Positions 15,954 through 26,060 are shown, counted from the stretch's first letter. The stretch is DNA of 64,000 nt from Chryseobacterium sp. (GCA_031277615.1 JAITMC010000013.1:124001-188000), one strand, 5' to 3'. Translations and numbers: made by a program. Notes: a model not told the origin generated them from the sequence alone.

Positions 15954-15973
15954 TATCAATAAAGAATAATGTT

Positions 15974-16495
15974 ATGCAGGGACAAATTACACTAACCAAA
16001 AAAGAAAGGCATTACCAGTTTTTTTATTTAATACTGATGTTGCTGACAGCCATGATATTCCTTGGAGTTATTTTTTTAAAAGGTTTTTCTTCACCATTTT
16101 CTGATGAAAATATCATTGCCATACAGAGTCTTGAGAAAAAAAATGAGTTTGAAAAACGGCAGAAGATTATTCAGCCCTTAATCGACAGTACGTATAATAA
16201 TATTAATAAAATTTCTGACAAAGCTCCCGAACCTTATATGGCCGAAGAAATTTCTCAGGGGATCAACGGAATAGGAGATTATTTCAAAGATGGAGTCACT
16301 GATGTGCGTAAAGATGCTTATCCTCAGATTGCGGAATTTTATAAAATGTATTATGATGATAAAAGGAGGCTGTCTGTTACTTTGGAAGACATCAAAAAAC
16401 TCGAAAGAGATATTCAGGACTGCCAGATCGGGTTCAAAAATAAGCAGGGACGTTTGTATGACAGAAATGAGCAGCTGAAGAGCAGGACTCAGTAA
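15974..16495 (+). CDS. tssO: TssO-like T6SS transmembrane protein, copy 2
   Basis: A 173-residue protein with a single N-terminal transmembrane helix (about 14-36, FFYLILMLLTAMIFLGVIFL) and a helical, charged periplasmic region. It begins 20 nt after the previous gene and is followed 44 nt later by TssP, so the four genes tssO-tssO-tssP-tssR are probably one transcript. The pair may form hetero-oligomers in the membrane complex. Assignment is by order and topology. Confidence 0.65.
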   Translation: MQGQITLTKKERHYQFFYLILMLLTAMIFLGVIFLKGFSSPFSDENIIAIQSLEKKNEFEKRQKIIQPLIDSTYNNINKISDKAPEPYMAEEISQGINGIGDYFKDGVTDVRKDAYPQIAEFYKMYYDDKRRLSVTLEDIKKLERDIQDCQIGFKNKQGRLYDRNEQLKSRTQ

Positions 16496-16539
16496 TCCAA
16501 TGAAAACATTAAAAAAATAAAACACATCAATCACTAACT

Positions 16540-17445
16540 ATGAACTATTTTCAAAAAAACAAAAAGAACATTATCATTGGTGTTATAGCGGCACTTCTTA
16601 TTGCAGCCCTTGTGGCGTTGTGGCTGCAGAAAAAGGTGATCCATTCTTCCGATGAAGTCGTAGGGACAGTATATCCGTCTACATTACCGGTAGGAGATAC
16701 CCTTATATTCGAGAATACAACCCCGTTTGCCAAAACCACGAAATGGAATTTTGGTGATGGAACCAAGTCTGATAAAGCCAAAGGAATCCATTTTTTCAAT
16801 AAGTCGGGATATTATAATGTAACTTTAATTGTGGATAACAAATACACAAAAACTTTCCCGATAATGGTTAAAGAAAGAACCATGAAAGCTATGGATACTG
16901 CAAGGGTAATAACAACCATTGAAGGTCCTTCCCAAGCTATGCAGAATGTTAACGTGGAATTCCGTGCTATTTCAGATGCTAAAACGTTTGCCTGGAGATT
17001 TGGAGAAACCGGAAATGTAGATTCAAGAGATAAGCTGGCTATTTATTCATTTAAACAGCCGGGAGAGTACAAGGTATCCTTATCTACGGAAGAAAGCCCT
17101 GAGCCTGTTTATCACCTGATTAAAATTACACCGGAATACAATTCTCTGGATGATGTACTGCCGGTTAAAGATCCGTACGTAAAATTTGATAACGATTTTA
17201 AATATCACCTTCAGCAGATTGCCAATGGAAACAGTTTCAATATGCATTATAATTACCTGTTGAAAACTTACCTGTGTAACAACGAAAATACCGTGGTAAA
17301 AGTAAACGACAGTAAGGTGAATAACTTCTATATGTACTGTGCAGGACTACAGTTTGATAAAAACGTAGTAATCCAGTCTGTAAAAGTAAATTTTGATGAC
17401 ATGCAGAACTGTGTAACAAAAGTAGATATCAATCAAAGTAAATAA
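16540..17445 (+). CDS. tssP: TssP, PKD-domain T6SS membrane protein
   Basis: A 301-residue protein with an N-terminal transmembrane helix (about 11-29) and two periplasmic PKD-like beta-sandwich domains: the first has WNFGDGT at about 68-74 and ends with YNVTLIVD, the second has FAWRFGETGNV and EYKVSLSTE. A third region (190-300) holds three or more Cys (CNN, YCAGL, QNCV). In Bacteroidota T6SS-iii loci the PKD protein next to tssO is called TssP. It is followed by tssR after 46 nt. Confidence 0.72.
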   Translation: MNYFQKNKKNIIIGVIAALLIAALVALWLQKKVIHSSDEVVGTVYPSTLPVGDTLIFENTTPFAKTTKWNFGDGTKSDKAKGIHFFNKSGYYNVTLIVDNKYTKTFPIMVKERTMKAMDTARVITTIEGPSQAMQNVNVEFRAISDAKTFAWRFGETGNVDSRDKLAIYSFKQPGEYKVSLSTEESPEPVYHLIKITPEYNSLDDVLPVKDPYVKFDNDFKYHLQQIANGNSFNMHYNYLLKTYLCNNENTVVKVNDSKVNNFYMYCAGLQFDKNVVIQSVKVNFDDMQNCVTKVDINQSK

Positions 17446-17491
17446 CATTCTCCGGATCTCCGGATGCGCCAATCATAAAAAGATAAACAGG

Positions 17492-19891
17492 ATGAAAAAT
17501 AAATTTCCTCTAGCAGCATATTATATAGGATTATCAGTATTATTAGCGAGCTGTCAGGTGAAGCTGCCGTCTAAAAGAACCCCTGAGCCGTCACAGTACG
17601 GGCAGGTAGACAACTCACCGGTAGTGAATGGGTACCCGAAAAAAGCCGTGCCATGGATCGTGATCTCAGACCGCTCCAGAAATACAGCCTATCTTGATAA
17701 AGACGATGAAAAATCGTATAAGGAAGTAAAATTCCTGGAACCTCTCATGGTTCTGAAACACAGAGACGGAATGGTAAAAGTAGCGGAATATGTTCCGGAT
17801 GCTTTAATGAAGAAAGTTTCGTCTAAATCTATTAAAACCTATGGATGGATTGCGGAATCCGACCTTCTTCTGTGGAACAGCTCTTTAAAAAGCGAAAAAA
17901 CCGGTTATCCGGTAAGAGTAGCCGTTGTTCCGAACAACAGTGATGTGATCAGAAGTGCCGAAAGGTATTATAAGAATGATTCCATCATGGTGTTCAATTC
18001 TCCAAGCCTTATAGAAAATGCCAAAGCAAAAATTCCAAACGGGCAGATGGTGTATGTATATAAGCAGGCGGAAAACAACAGAAGATTCCTGGTAGGTAAA
18101 AAGCCATCTATTGATATAGACAGCATCAGTACCAATCTGTACGGTTGGGTAGATGCCAACGTAGTCTCCGCATGGGGTGAGCGTTCGGCTATTAAACTGA
18201 AAAATGATGCCGGATACAATGATACCGCTTTAGGAGTTCATGAAGGATATCCGGGAGGAGCCAATGCTGAAAGCAGAACGGCTATTCTTCTGACGGATGC
18301 CACCAAAAGAACACCTCTTGAAAATATTTATCCGGTAAGTTTAGCCCTCAATGAGGCTCCGACTCCTGATTCCAGAACAAAATACTTTACCAATGTCCTG
18401 GATTACAGCAAGAACTACGTATTTAACGTTTTAGGAGAGGAAATTTATTTTGACCGTTACAAAGAAATTACGGAAAGAGATAAAAATATCAATATTGTTT
18501 TCGCGCTGGATATCAGTGCAGGGAACGCTCCTTATGCTCCGATTGTGAAATCACTGCTTCAGGATCTGCAGCTTAGATTTGAAAAGCCTTCGTATTTCAA
18601 TAATGTAAAATACGGTGTTGTTTTATACAAGAACAATCCATGTGGAAATAATGTTTCCGTATCAAACTTAAGTACCGATTACAGTAAAATAACATCATTC
18701 ATTGATCAGAAATCCAATGAAATGAACTGTGCCAGCAACGTCGGATACCAGCCGGTAGGAGAAGCGCTTTCGGCAGCAGGAAACCTGCTTTCCAATGTTC
18801 CGGATGAAACCAATCTTGTGATTACCGTAGGAACTTCATCCAACCAGAGCGGAAACATGTATGGCGTTATCGGTTCACTTTCCCAGGCTCAGGCCAGGCT
18901 GATCATGTTCCAGACCAGTGCAAGATCATCCGATAACTACAATGATTTTGTATTGATGGCTGAAAATGTGGTGACCAATACGGCCAAAAATATCGCTGAG
19001 CTTAAGAAACAGAAAATCATCAAACAGAGTGATGTGCTTACCAAAAATAACTTCAGCCTGATAGAAGGTGATGAAGGATTCTTCTCTCTGGATTATCCTA
19101 AACAGAGTATGTCCCAGGGATTTGTAATTTTCCCTAAAAAAGGTGACATCGCAGCTCCGGGCTACCTGAAGAAGTCTGTAGACAGCCTTATTGCGCAGGT
19201 GACTTTGGATAATCAGACTATTGACAAATCCCTGAACGAATATTTCCATTCTTCCGTAGGAGCTGGAAAAACAGATGTGGACCTGAAATATAAATATCTG
19301 TATCCGGGCCTTACCAATCCTGTTTCTGCGGGAATTGCAGCACAGCTGATCAATTACGGAAATCCATTCCTTGTAAAAGGACACCTTCCAAAAGACCTTA
19401 AAGATTTCAAGCCAGGACAGGAAAAAGGAATTCTGATCTCTGAAACAGAATTCGACAATCTGAAAAACTTCTATACCGAAGTATACCGGAAAACAGAAGC
19501 CGGAAGAGAAGATTTCAACAGAGGAAGAGCAATCAGAGAATACATCAGCCTGCTGAAGAAATATAATCCTACGATAAAATTCCTTGACAAAGGAGATCTT
19601 TATCAGAAATCAATGGCTTACGCGGTTGGGATGAGTACAGGATTTGACCTTTCCGAAGAAGAAATCATGGCTAAATTCAACCTGAGAGGCTGGAAAAAAT
19701 CGAAAGATATTTCCGATGCTACAGTGAGAAACTATTTCCGTACGTACAAAGATCTTGCAGACAGAATGCTTTCCTACAGAAAACATCCTGCCGTGAAAAT
19801 CGAGCAAAACGGGCAGACGTTCTACTGGCTTAACGAATACTTCATGCCAACCATGCAGGAAGTGGAAGCACCGGAATACACCAAACATTAA
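17492..19891 (+). CDS. tssR: TssR, large T6SS-iii lipoprotein
   Basis: A 799-residue lipoprotein (lipobox LLASC, Cys21). The N-terminal third has SH3-like segments (for example KTYGWIAESDLLLW and NLYGWVDANVVSAWG). Residues about 330-520 look like a von Willebrand A fold: the strand INIVFALDISAGN carries a DxSxxN in place of the metal-binding DxSxS, so the metal site is degenerate. The C-terminal third is alpha-helical. TssR is a core outer-membrane or periplasmic subunit of subtype iii systems. It ends the operon and has a terminator 22 nt downstream. Confidence 0.85.
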   Translation: MKNKFPLAAYYIGLSVLLASCQVKLPSKRTPEPSQYGQVDNSPVVNGYPKKAVPWIVISDRSRNTAYLDKDDEKSYKEVKFLEPLMVLKHRDGMVKVAEYVPDALMKKVSSKSIKTYGWIAESDLLLWNSSLKSEKTGYPVRVAVVPNNSDVIRSAERYYKNDSIMVFNSPSLIENAKAKIPNGQMVYVYKQAENNRRFLVGKKPSIDIDSISTNLYGWVDANVVSAWGERSAIKLKNDAGYNDTALGVHEGYPGGANAESRTAILLTDATKRTPLENIYPVSLALNEAPTPDSRTKYFTNVLDYSKNYVFNVLGEEIYFDRYKEITERDKNINIVFALDISAGNAPYAPIVKSLLQDLQLRFEKPSYFNNVKYGVVLYKNNPCGNNVSVSNLSTDYSKITSFIDQKSNEMNCASNVGYQPVGEALSAAGNLLSNVPDETNLVITVGTSSNQSGNMYGVIGSLSQAQARLIMFQTSARSSDNYNDFVLMAENVVTNTAKNIAELKKQKIIKQSDVLTKNNFSLIEGDEGFFSLDYPKQSMSQGFVIFPKKGDIAAPGYLKKSVDSLIAQVTLDNQTIDKSLNEYFHSSVGAGKTDVDLKYKYLYPGLTNPVSAGIAAQLINYGNPFLVKGHLPKDLKDFKPGQEKGILISETEFDNLKNFYTEVYRKTEAGREDFNRGRAIREYISLLKKYNPTIKFLDKGDLYQKSMAYAVGMSTGFDLSEEEIMAKFNLRGWKKSKDISDATVRNYFRTYKDLADRMLSYRKHPAVKIEQNGQTFYWLNEYFMPTMQEVEAPEYTKH

Positions 19892-19912
19892 AACTTATTT
19901 TTATTCATATCA

Positions 19913-19945
19913 AAAGCAGAGGTTTCAGGACTTCTGCTTTTTTTT
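19913..19945 (+). terminator. terminator after tssR
   Basis: AAAGCAGA (19913-19920) pairs with TCTGCTTT (19933-19940), followed by a run of T to 19945. Confidence 0.85.
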
Positions 19946-20332
19946 GTGGGTGAAATGAATCGTTTGGAGAATAAAGATGCTGGCAGATAGATAATGGACG
20001 ATGATAGATTAGGAATTTTGGAAAGTACAAGATGATAGAGGATAGATTTAGGATGTTGTCTGTACGATTTTATATTTTTTTGAAATGGAAATTTCATTCG
20101 GGGATACCGGAATTGATCATCTGGCAATTTTTTTTGACAGCGATAATCTCAGATTCCGGATTTTTTAATCTTAAATTTGGGTCTGAATATAATTCTGGGT
20201 TTATCACTTGGAGATGAGATAATAGATGATTATTTCTCTTTTTAGTGTAAAATAACCTTGTTTATCAGTGTTTAATAGATTTTACTGAAGTATTTATTCA
20301 TGGTATTTAGGAGCTTGTTTTTAAATCCAGTA
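19946..20332. other. intergenic AT-rich spacer with simple repeats
   Basis: About 390 bases between the tssR terminator and the tssD operator. It contains GATGATAGA-type simple repeats (19981-20050) and no convincing gene. Confidence 0.6.
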
Positions 20333-20368
20333 TCGTAGAATTACTACAAAAAGTCGTAGAACTACTAC
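20333..20368 (+). promoter_or_regulatory. T6SS operator, copy 1: two 21-bp-spaced TCGTAG boxes
   Basis: Box 1 TCGTAGAATTACTAC (20333-20347) and box 2 TCGTAGAACTACTAC (20354-20368) start 21 bp apart. The second starts 64 bp before the -7 element of tssD. The same pair stands before the other two tssD genes. Confidence 0.85.
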
Positions 20369-20397
20369 AATTTTTCAAATTTTTATTCAAAAGCTTT

Positions 20398-20425
20398 TTT
20401 GTAAGAAATAAGCGTTTTATATTTG
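20398..20425 (+). promoter_or_regulatory. promoter of tssD copy 1
   Basis: TTTG at 20398-20401, 16 bases, then TATATTTG at 20418-20425 (Bacteroidota -7 consensus). The ATG of tssD is 61 bases after the start of the -7 element. The -33 spacing is shorter than usual. Confidence 0.6.
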
Positions 20426-20478
20426 CTGTATACAAACACCCAATCACAAAATATTAATAAAATTAAAATTTACCAATC

Positions 20479-20883
20479 ATGGCAGCAAATTCAAGAGGAA
20501 TCTTAAAATTCAACGGAGGAGAAGGTCAGAAACTATTAAAACTGAACTACAGTGTATCAAGATCTACAGACGTTTCAGGACGTGTAGCATCAGATCCTTC
20601 CAATGCCCTTATCAAGATTACAGTAGAAGCTACTGAGAAATCTGATATCCTTGAAAGCTTATTAAACGGAAAGTATAAACCGACTACCGGTGAAGTTACT
20701 TTCAACAAATCTCACGAAGAAGGAACACTGATTACCCTGAACTGGAACAACGGATACGTTATTCAGCACCAGGTGGAGTTTGACGCAATAGACGAAAACA
20801 GCATGTTGATCAGTTTTGTAGTGAGTGCAGAGACTATTGACTTCGGAAACTCCAAGTACGAAGGATTATGGCCAGGCGTTTAA
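20479..20883 (+). CDS. tssD: T6SS tube protein TssD (Hcp), copy 1
   Basis: A 134-residue Hcp-like protein without a signal peptide. Six of these form rings that stack into the inner tube fired by the sheath. It is close to identical to the copies at 44472 and 54320 (differences include GV instead of SxGK at the end). The near-identical coding starts imply recent duplication or gene conversion. It has its own promoter, operator and terminator, so it is made monocistronically, as expected for the most abundant T6SS protein, and is followed by vgrG. Confidence 0.95.
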   Translation: MAANSRGILKFNGGEGQKLLKLNYSVSRSTDVSGRVASDPSNALIKITVEATEKSDILESLLNGKYKPTTGEVTFNKSHEEGTLITLNWNNGYVIQHQVEFDAIDENSMLISFVVSAETIDFGNSKYEGLWPGV

Positions 20884-20910
20884 TCTTACACTTACACATC
20901 AACATTCATA

Positions 20911-20944
20911 AAAAAAGGCTGTCCTATTAAAGACGGTCTTTTTT
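20911..20944 (+). terminator. terminator after tssD copy 1
   Basis: AAAAAAGGCTGTC (20911-20923) pairs with GACGGTCTTTTTT (20932-20944) with two G-U wobbles. Confidence 0.8.
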
Positions 20945-21046
20945 GCCTGAGATGATCAGTTTTGTTTTTACAGAATGCAAACAGGTCTGATTATATTCGC
21001 TTTTTTAGGGATTTAAATACAGAAATATAAAACACAAACACAAAAT

Positions 21047-22963
21047 ATGTCAAAAATTAATTCATTTCGTCCTGCTCAGAATGCAGACGGAATTTCAGAG
21101 AATCACCATTCCGGAATCAACCGCCTGGTTAAACTGTCATTAGTCGTAGAAGGAAAAATTATTAAATTCTACAAACACTTCAAGCTGAAACAAAGTGCCC
21201 AGCGCCATCATGAATTTACCTTAACCCTGGCTCATGATGCCCTGGAAGACCGCCAGACCCACACCCTTGAAGAAGCCAACAAATTTCTCGGAAAACGCCT
21301 TACCGCTGTTATTTCCTATAAAGATATCGAAAACAGCCCTGAAAGAAACTTCGTGGGAATCATCACCAAAGTAGGATTCAGCCAGGAAAAGATGAGTCTT
21401 GGAAACATTGTCCTTTCCGGATACAGCCCGACGATTCTTCTTGACGGAGCACCGCATGTCCAGAGCTTTGGAGGCGGACAATCCGTGAATATGGGAATTA
21501 TTGCCGAAGAGGTGATCAGGCAGGGAATTGATAAAAGCCGTTTTGATATCAGAATCGATACCAACGACTATTCGCAGATCATCTACAGCAGCCAATACGA
21601 TGAAACCCACTATAACTATCTGGCAAGAATGGCAGAAGCTTACGGTGAACAATTCTATTATGACGGTGAAGTCCTTCATTTCGGGAAACTTCCTCCTCAA
21701 AACAAAGCTATCCAGTTATTTTACGGAAGCAACGCTGATGATATCAGAGTAGAGCTAAAAGGAGTCCATACCAGACCTGAATTCTATGGCTATAACAGCA
21801 GCCGTCATGAAAAGCTTACCTCAGGATCCACACCGATCAACCATGTCGGAGATCTGGCCAAAACATCATATGCCCATAATAACAGCATTTATAAAACCCC
21901 GGCCCTTCAGGTGGCACCGATCAAAGCTTCTACGCATCTTGATGTGGAAAACTCCCAGAGGAGTACCTCCGGAAGCAGTGCGGTAGATGTATTTTCCATT
22001 TCCGGTTCCACGACCGTTCCGTTTCTTCATCCGGGCTGTGTAGCCGACATCCAGATGCGTAAACCGGATTCCAATGAGACTTCTTATTTCACAAGGATCA
22101 TGATTACGGAAGCAGAACATGAAATAGATACCATTGGTCATTACACCGGAAGCTTTGAAGCCATTGCTTCAGACACCGGTTACCTTCCGAAACCCGATTT
22201 TACTGTTCCTATGGCCCAACCGCAAATAGCGACCGTAATTTCCAACACCGACCCTGAAGGTCAGGGAAGGGTTCAGGTAAGATTCGACTGGCAGACCAGC
22301 GATAACACCCATTTTATTCGTATGATGAGCCCTGATGCCGGAGGAACCGACCAGGTTACCCAAAACAGAGGTTACGTTGCCATTCCTGAAGTAGGAGACC
22401 AGGTGATGGTAAACTTTGTTCACAGTCACCCGGACAGACCTTTCGTGATGGGAGGAATGTTCCATGGTGGCGTAGGGCTAGGAGGCGGAACAGACAACCG
22501 TGTTAAATCTATCCAGACCCGAAGCGGCCACAGAGTGGTATTTACCGAAGACGAAAGCATCATCATCACCGATAAATCCGGCAATGAGATTCATCTGGAT
22601 ACCACCGGAAGCAATATCAGCATTACAGCACCGGAAACCATGACCCTGAACTGCCGGAATATGAACATCAATGTGGGAGAGAATATGAATACCATAGTAG
22701 GGATGAATAAATCCAACAGTATCGGACTGAACCATACGGAAAGTGTCGGAGCAATGAAAATGACTTCTGTGACAGGAGATGCCAGTATGATGATTACAGG
22801 AAAGCTAACGGAAATTATTGATGGGGATGTGCATAGTGAAACGAAGATGGCAAGAAATGAGGTAAGTGAAGGAAAAATAATTACCCAAAGTACAGGAACG
22901 AATGAACAACATTCCGGAAAAATAATAAAGAATAATAGTTCTGAAAAAAGTAATAATTTTTAA
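21047..22963 (+). CDS. tssI: T6SS spike protein TssI (VgrG), copy 1
   Basis: A 638-residue VgrG. The gp27/gp5-like region is seen in LVVEGKIIKFYKHFKLKQSAQRHHEF and the OB-fold in QVRFDWQTS.., followed by the HSHPDRPFVMGGMFHG motif (about 465-480). The C-terminal beta-helix has repeats of MNxxxxVGMN type, and no toxic domain follows. It is almost identical to copy 2 (31244) over about 530 residues, then diverges; base composition turns more AT-rich around 22750. Cargo downstream: the lipase-like effector. VgrG tips the tube and carries effectors on its spike. Confidence 0.95.
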   Translation: MSKINSFRPAQNADGISENHHSGINRLVKLSLVVEGKIIKFYKHFKLKQSAQRHHEFTLTLAHDALEDRQTHTLEEANKFLGKRLTAVISYKDIENSPERNFVGIITKVGFSQEKMSLGNIVLSGYSPTILLDGAPHVQSFGGGQSVNMGIIAEEVIRQGIDKSRFDIRIDTNDYSQIIYSSQYDETHYNYLARMAEAYGEQFYYDGEVLHFGKLPPQNKAIQLFYGSNADDIRVELKGVHTRPEFYGYNSSRHEKLTSGSTPINHVGDLAKTSYAHNNSIYKTPALQVAPIKASTHLDVENSQRSTSGSSAVDVFSISGSTTVPFLHPGCVADIQMRKPDSNETSYFTRIMITEAEHEIDTIGHYTGSFEAIASDTGYLPKPDFTVPMAQPQIATVISNTDPEGQGRVQVRFDWQTSDNTHFIRMMSPDAGGTDQVTQNRGYVAIPEVGDQVMVNFVHSHPDRPFVMGGMFHGGVGLGGGTDNRVKSIQTRSGHRVVFTEDESIIITDKSGNEIHLDTTGSNISITAPETMTLNCRNMNINVGENMNTIVGMNKSNSIGLNHTESVGAMKMTSVTGDASMMITGKLTEIIDGDVHSETKMARNEVSEGKIITQSTGTNEQHSGKIIKNNSSEKSNNF

Positions 22964-22975
22964 ATCTGTATAATT

Positions 22976-25156
22976 ATGAGCAGAACAAGAATTGTTAAAG
23001 GGAATATCACAAAAATTGTCGGAGGAGATTATAAAAGATACTCCAGTAGTGAGATTGAAAATATTGGAAGTAAAATCATTCAAAATGGGAAAGATGGGGT
23101 TATTTATGGGATGAATGAAGAACCTCCAGAAAGCCCTATATTACATGGATTGGAACCTGTTTTAAAGGGTGAAGTTATTTTCTGTAATGGTTTTCACAGT
23201 AGTCCAATCGGAGCAGTAAATGCAGCCTTAAATGTCACTATAGGAATAGAGCCAAAGAATAAAAATTTACCAGACGGAGAAAATACTCATCATATACCAG
23301 GAGATATGCAAACTCATGATACTAAGACCCCGGTTCGCCCTGGAAGTCTTGATGAAGATATTTTATCTTCTGATGAAGTAGTAAATAATGAAATTAGTCC
23401 CCAGGAAAAAGCAGAGTTCAAATATTTTCCTTATCCACATGAATCAAAAAGTAAAACAGAAGCAAATGAAACACTTCATAAATTTAAAGGATATTGGAAT
23501 GATAATTCAAATAAAAAACAGGCTGTAGATTTATATACAACCTATTTCAATGCCGAAAAAAGAGATAATTATATCAATGGTTCTCATGGTATGGGATCTC
23601 CTGCATGGGAAAGAGAATGTCATGGAATCACACTAGGTTATTATTGGGCAAAAAAAAATTGGAAACTAAAGACTAAAGAAGAGGTAGAAAAAGAAAAAGA
23701 AAAGAATCCAAATGCGGAATCTTATTCTCCTCATTATCGTCCACTTACTTTTGTAGGGCACAGTGAAGGAGCAGCAGTCGCAGTAGGAGCTTGTATTGGG
23801 ACTATGTATTATGCCGCAGAACGAGGTTGGGATGAAATGGCAATTAATTTGATTCTACTGGGGATTCATCAACCTGTTGCACTTTGGTCTGAAGAGCTTT
23901 ATGACAATAATAGAAAACAAACAGGCAATTATTTAACAGATTACAATACTTATAAATGGTTTAAAAAAGAAGTATTAGAAGTTACAGGAGATTCACCGAG
24001 ATTGATTAATGAGCTTTTAGCTAATTTAAGAAAAGTAGAAAATGCTCTTACTCCTTATGGGCCTGCATTAGCACATATTTTTACAAAAGATAGAAATAAG
24101 CAAAAATACGGGATTGATGAATGGACAGCAGAATTATTAGGTACAGATAATTGGAACAAATTAAAAAAGAGAGCTGTACAGTTTACTTTTGCCAATGATC
24201 GAGCTGATACAGTAATGTTAGACGGTGATATTCCCGGTATAGCTAATGCAAAAGGAGATGAAGATGATTCTACATTATTTGGATGGAGTAAGTGGGCGGA
24301 TATTAAAATTCCTGGGGGATTATCTCCTAATAGTGATTTTACAATTAATATAACAGATTTTGGAAAAGGGTATATGAATACACGTATCAAAGTAAATAAT
24401 GATAATCCAGAAACTGTAAACTATATGAAAACTACTTACGAGAGTTGGGCTAATGAATTTTGCATATATCACAAGAAGTTTAAAAACTCTGCAGTTCGAT
24501 ATGAAAAAAAATATAAGGAACCATGGACTTCAGGTGAAGTTTATCTGGATAAAAATATTATTTTAACGAATACTGACAAAGCTTTTGATTACGCGAAGAC
24601 AGCAGATGCCCATCGTGATATGATGGCTCGTTATGTATGGATGCACCATGTAGAACTTGAAGCTCATTTTGCTCCAGTAGGTTTTATTAACCGATCGGAA
24701 ATTTTTAATTTACCGAATGAATCCGGTCGTGATGAAGTCAATTGGCCTAGAGCAGAAGGCAATACTATCTGGGATAGAATTCTGAAAACGGCTGAAAATA
24801 AAGGAGATTTGTTTTATAGAGCGAATTATGGTATAACATTCTTTAATAGAAGTTTTAAGGATGAAAAAAATCAAACTAATCCAACAATATTGGAGCAGTA
24901 TACTGAAGTTAAAAAGAATCCCCAACAAATGAGAAAAAATGAACAAGATTACGTTAAAGATGCACCTACAAAACAAAAACTTATTAACCCACAGATGGCT
25001 TACAATGGAGAGGTAGAGAAATGGGTAAAAGTCGCCAAAGAATCACTACATTGGGAAGATGTTTTCAATAAGCTTAAAGAAAAAATGGATCGGCAGAAAG
25101 AACAGTATCAAAGAGAAATGGATGAAACAGATTTTTGGAACAGAAATCCCTGGTAG
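22976..25156 (+). CDS. lipase-like T6SS effector (GHSEG alpha/beta hydrolase)
   Basis: A 726-residue protein in an AT-rich module behind vgrG copy 1. It has the nucleophile elbow TFVGHSEGAA (Gly261, Ser263, Gly265, the GxSxG motif), preceded by VIFCNGFHSSP as an oxyanion-type loop (about 68). A candidate acid is in FANDRADTVMLDGDIPG. The N-terminus is shared with two other effectors here (VGGDY..., GVIYGMN). The family resemblance is to T6SS lipase effectors (Tle-type), which attack membrane phospholipid in the target cell; this is a new arrangement that I cannot place in a numbered Tle family. The next gene, a lipoprotein, is the probable immunity factor. Confidence 0.78.
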   Translation: MSRTRIVKGNITKIVGGDYKRYSSSEIENIGSKIIQNGKDGVIYGMNEEPPESPILHGLEPVLKGEVIFCNGFHSSPIGAVNAALNVTIGIEPKNKNLPDGENTHHIPGDMQTHDTKTPVRPGSLDEDILSSDEVVNNEISPQEKAEFKYFPYPHESKSKTEANETLHKFKGYWNDNSNKKQAVDLYTTYFNAEKRDNYINGSHGMGSPAWERECHGITLGYYWAKKNWKLKTKEEVEKEKEKNPNAESYSPHYRPLTFVGHSEGAAVAVGACIGTMYYAAERGWDEMAINLILLGIHQPVALWSEELYDNNRKQTGNYLTDYNTYKWFKKEVLEVTGDSPRLINELLANLRKVENALTPYGPALAHIFTKDRNKQKYGIDEWTAELLGTDNWNKLKKRAVQFTFANDRADTVMLDGDIPGIANAKGDEDDSTLFGWSKWADIKIPGGLSPNSDFTINITDFGKGYMNTRIKVNNDNPETVNYMKTTYESWANEFCIYHKKFKNSAVRYEKKYKEPWTSGEVYLDKNIILTNTDKAFDYAKTADAHRDMMARYVWMHHVELEAHFAPVGFINRSEIFNLPNESGRDEVNWPRAEGNTIWDRILKTAENKGDLFYRANYGITFFNRSFKDEKNQTNPTILEQYTEVKKNPQQMRKNEQDYVKDAPTKQKLINPQMAYNGEVEKWVKVAKESLHWEDVFNKLKEKMDRQKEQYQREMDETDFWNRNPW

Positions 25157-25157
25157 G

Positions 25158-26060
25158 ATGAAATTACTGGTATATATTTTCCTGCTGGTATTTACCATAG
25201 GATGCGATCCTAAAAAAAATATAGCAGAAGATAAGTTTGCTAAAATTCCCTTTCTGCATGAAAGTAAAGGAACTAAAAACTATGAAGTAGTAAACTTAGA
25301 TGGCGGTCCAATAACTTATGACAGCATTAGAAAATTTTTTTTGATAGAAAGCCTTAAAAAATATTATAAGTATTCTATAAATGGGAAGCTCATAGATTCT
25401 ATGAATAGCGATAAAGTACTTATCGTAGAAGATCCAAATACCTTTAAAAAGCTTGGAGGAGATTATAATTCTTATAGTACCTGGTTTGAAAATGGGGATA
25501 AAGCGATTAGAGGTTTTATAGATATCATACCATTTCAACGAGAAAATAGAGATTCGGTAGTATACAAAAAGAAACATCTTGAATTTTACAATAAAGCTTC
25601 CATAGTACGATATACAAATAATAATATACCTTATTATTACTACTATTATAATAATAATTGGTACAGAATGACGGGTTGGGGGGACGCTTGGATAAAAAAA
25701 CATTATCCAGAAAAACTTCCGCCTCCCCGTTTAAAGGACATCAGGATAGATGGAAGACCTACATTTCTAAAACAAACTTATGTAGTTACAAAAAATGTAA
25801 AATCAAATAATGATGCGTTAGGAGCACCAAAAAGTTTCAGTATGGGAACTTATATTATTCGAATAGGCCTTCCTGGAGGAGATTCCTTGGTTTATAAAAG
25901 ACTTGGAGATGGATTAGGGAATCTTACAGAGTTTTATCAACTCCCAACTTCTAGAGGCGGTAATGATAGTATTTTGTTTATTCGCCAGGAATACAATAAT
26001 CAGGACGAGTACTTTAGTCATGGTGGATTGTTTATGGTACGGCCAAAAACAAAAAAATGA
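25158..26060 (+). CDS. putative immunity lipoprotein for the lipase-like effector
   Basis: A 300-residue lipoprotein starting at the ATG at 25158, one base after the effector stop (a start at 25059 would overlap it by about 100 bases). The signal peptide ends in the lipobox TIGC (Cys about 17). The mature part includes a Tyr/Asn-rich tract (around residues 155-165) and no known domain. A lipoprotein directly behind a membrane-active effector is the usual arrangement for a periplasmic immunity protein. Its stop overlaps the next start by ATGA. Confidence 0.7.
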   Translation: MKLLVYIFLLVFTIGCDPKKNIAEDKFAKIPFLHESKGTKNYEVVNLDGGPITYDSIRKFFLIESLKKYYKYSINGKLIDSMNSDKVLIVEDPNTFKKLGGDYNSYSTWFENGDKAIRGFIDIIPFQRENRDSVVYKKKHLEFYNKASIVRYTNNNIPYYYYYYNNNWYRMTGWGDAWIKKHYPEKLPPPRLKDIRIDGRPTFLKQTYVVTKNVKSNNDALGAPKSFSMGTYIIRIGLPGGDSLVYKRLGDGLGNLTEFYQLPTSRGGNDSILFIRQEYNNQDEYFSHGGLFMVRPKTKK

